Below are positions 63,866 to 64,000 of a stretch of 64,000 nt of DNA, piece after piece (position 1 is the stretch's first letter; every line of letters begins with the position of its first letter). The stretch is taken from NCBI GenBank assembly GCA_026197075.1, contig JAPHQV010000027.1, positions 1 to 64,000 on the forward strand, read 5' to 3'. The DNA comes from Gammaproteobacteria bacterium. GTDB lineage: Bacteria > Pseudomonadota > Gammaproteobacteria > DSM-19610. The translations under genes were made by a program, and so were the position numbers. The notes under the pieces are model-generated. The model was not told the origin of the DNA. It made no database searches and saw only the letters and a program-made list of their open reading frames with translations.

Positions 63866-64000
<135 letters not shown>

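Overview
The window is GC-rich chromosomal DNA (roughly 63% G+C by eye), densely packed, from a gammaproteobacterium. The leftmost block, read right to left, is nadB | rpoE-rseA-rseB-rseC-mucD-(glutaredoxin)-lepA-lepB-DUF4845-rnc-era-recO-pdxJ-acpS, which is the gene order of Pseudomonas and of purple-sulfur and halophilic Gammaproteobacteria. The arsC-like/wrbA/DUF2069/hda/perM/pgsA/DUF2066/purM/purN/DUF3108 block and the rsxABCDGE-nth block are also gammaproteobacterial syntenies. A complete nitrous oxide reductase cluster, a glycine-betaine uptake system and an isolated CsoS1D-type carboxysome shell protein suggest a halotolerant, facultatively anaerobic, probably chemolithoautotrophic (sulfur-oxidiser-like) member of Chromatiales or a related order. 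That lifestyle is inference; no rRNA or other taxonomic marker lies in the window.

Layout. 1-11650: envelope stress (sigma-E), translation, secretion and RNA-processing operons on the minus strand, with a sigma-E-like promoter in front of rpoE. 11691-18468: nadB (plus), then a minus-strand run of overlapping genes (TlpA-like, thioredoxin-like, TolC-like, HlyD-like, acylphosphatase), then class I fumarase. 18500-21408: a large protein of unknown function with a PilZ-like C-terminus, and two lipoproteins (LysM, DUF4398). 21587-29905: arsC-like, wrbA, DUF2069, hda, perM, pgsA, DUF2066, purM, purN, DUF3108, a secreted GlcG/HbpS-like protein and a small membrane protein. 30054-33030: proVWX. 33088-37273: dcd, apbC/mrp, metG. 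37466-43327: rsxABCDGE and nth. 43417-45519: a PA2778/PA2779-type pair and a lipoprotein cytochrome c5.

45527-55239: the nos cluster on the minus strand, read nosZ, nosR, a 141-aa membrane protein, nosD, nosF, nosY, nosL, a pair of small genes (the second TumE-like), and a second nosL-like gene. A near-perfect FNR/DNR box lies upstream of nosZ, consistent with induction under low oxygen or NO. 55548-62992: two small genes (one a periplasmic cupin), then an oligopeptide-type ABC transporter with a membrane-anchored binding protein, two unusually long permeases and a fused double ATPase. 63013-64000: a CsoS1D-like shell protein and the C-terminal end of katG.

Intergenic spaces carry several families of inverted repeats: dRS3-like ATTCCC-N8-GGGAAT elements (33742, 43352, 58609), GGCCGCTCCT-type palindromes (1901, 50300, and a relative at 53110), CGCAAAG-type elements (7240, 37281) and a single 31-bp inverted repeat (4831). 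The likeliest undescribed material is the small gene pair and the 141-aa gene inside the nos operon, the NosZ with Tat plus lipobox features and an altered CuA motif, the thiol-redox/TolC/HlyD operon without a pump, and the ABC importer with extra membrane segments. No tRNA, rRNA, CRISPR array, transposase or prophage gene was seen.
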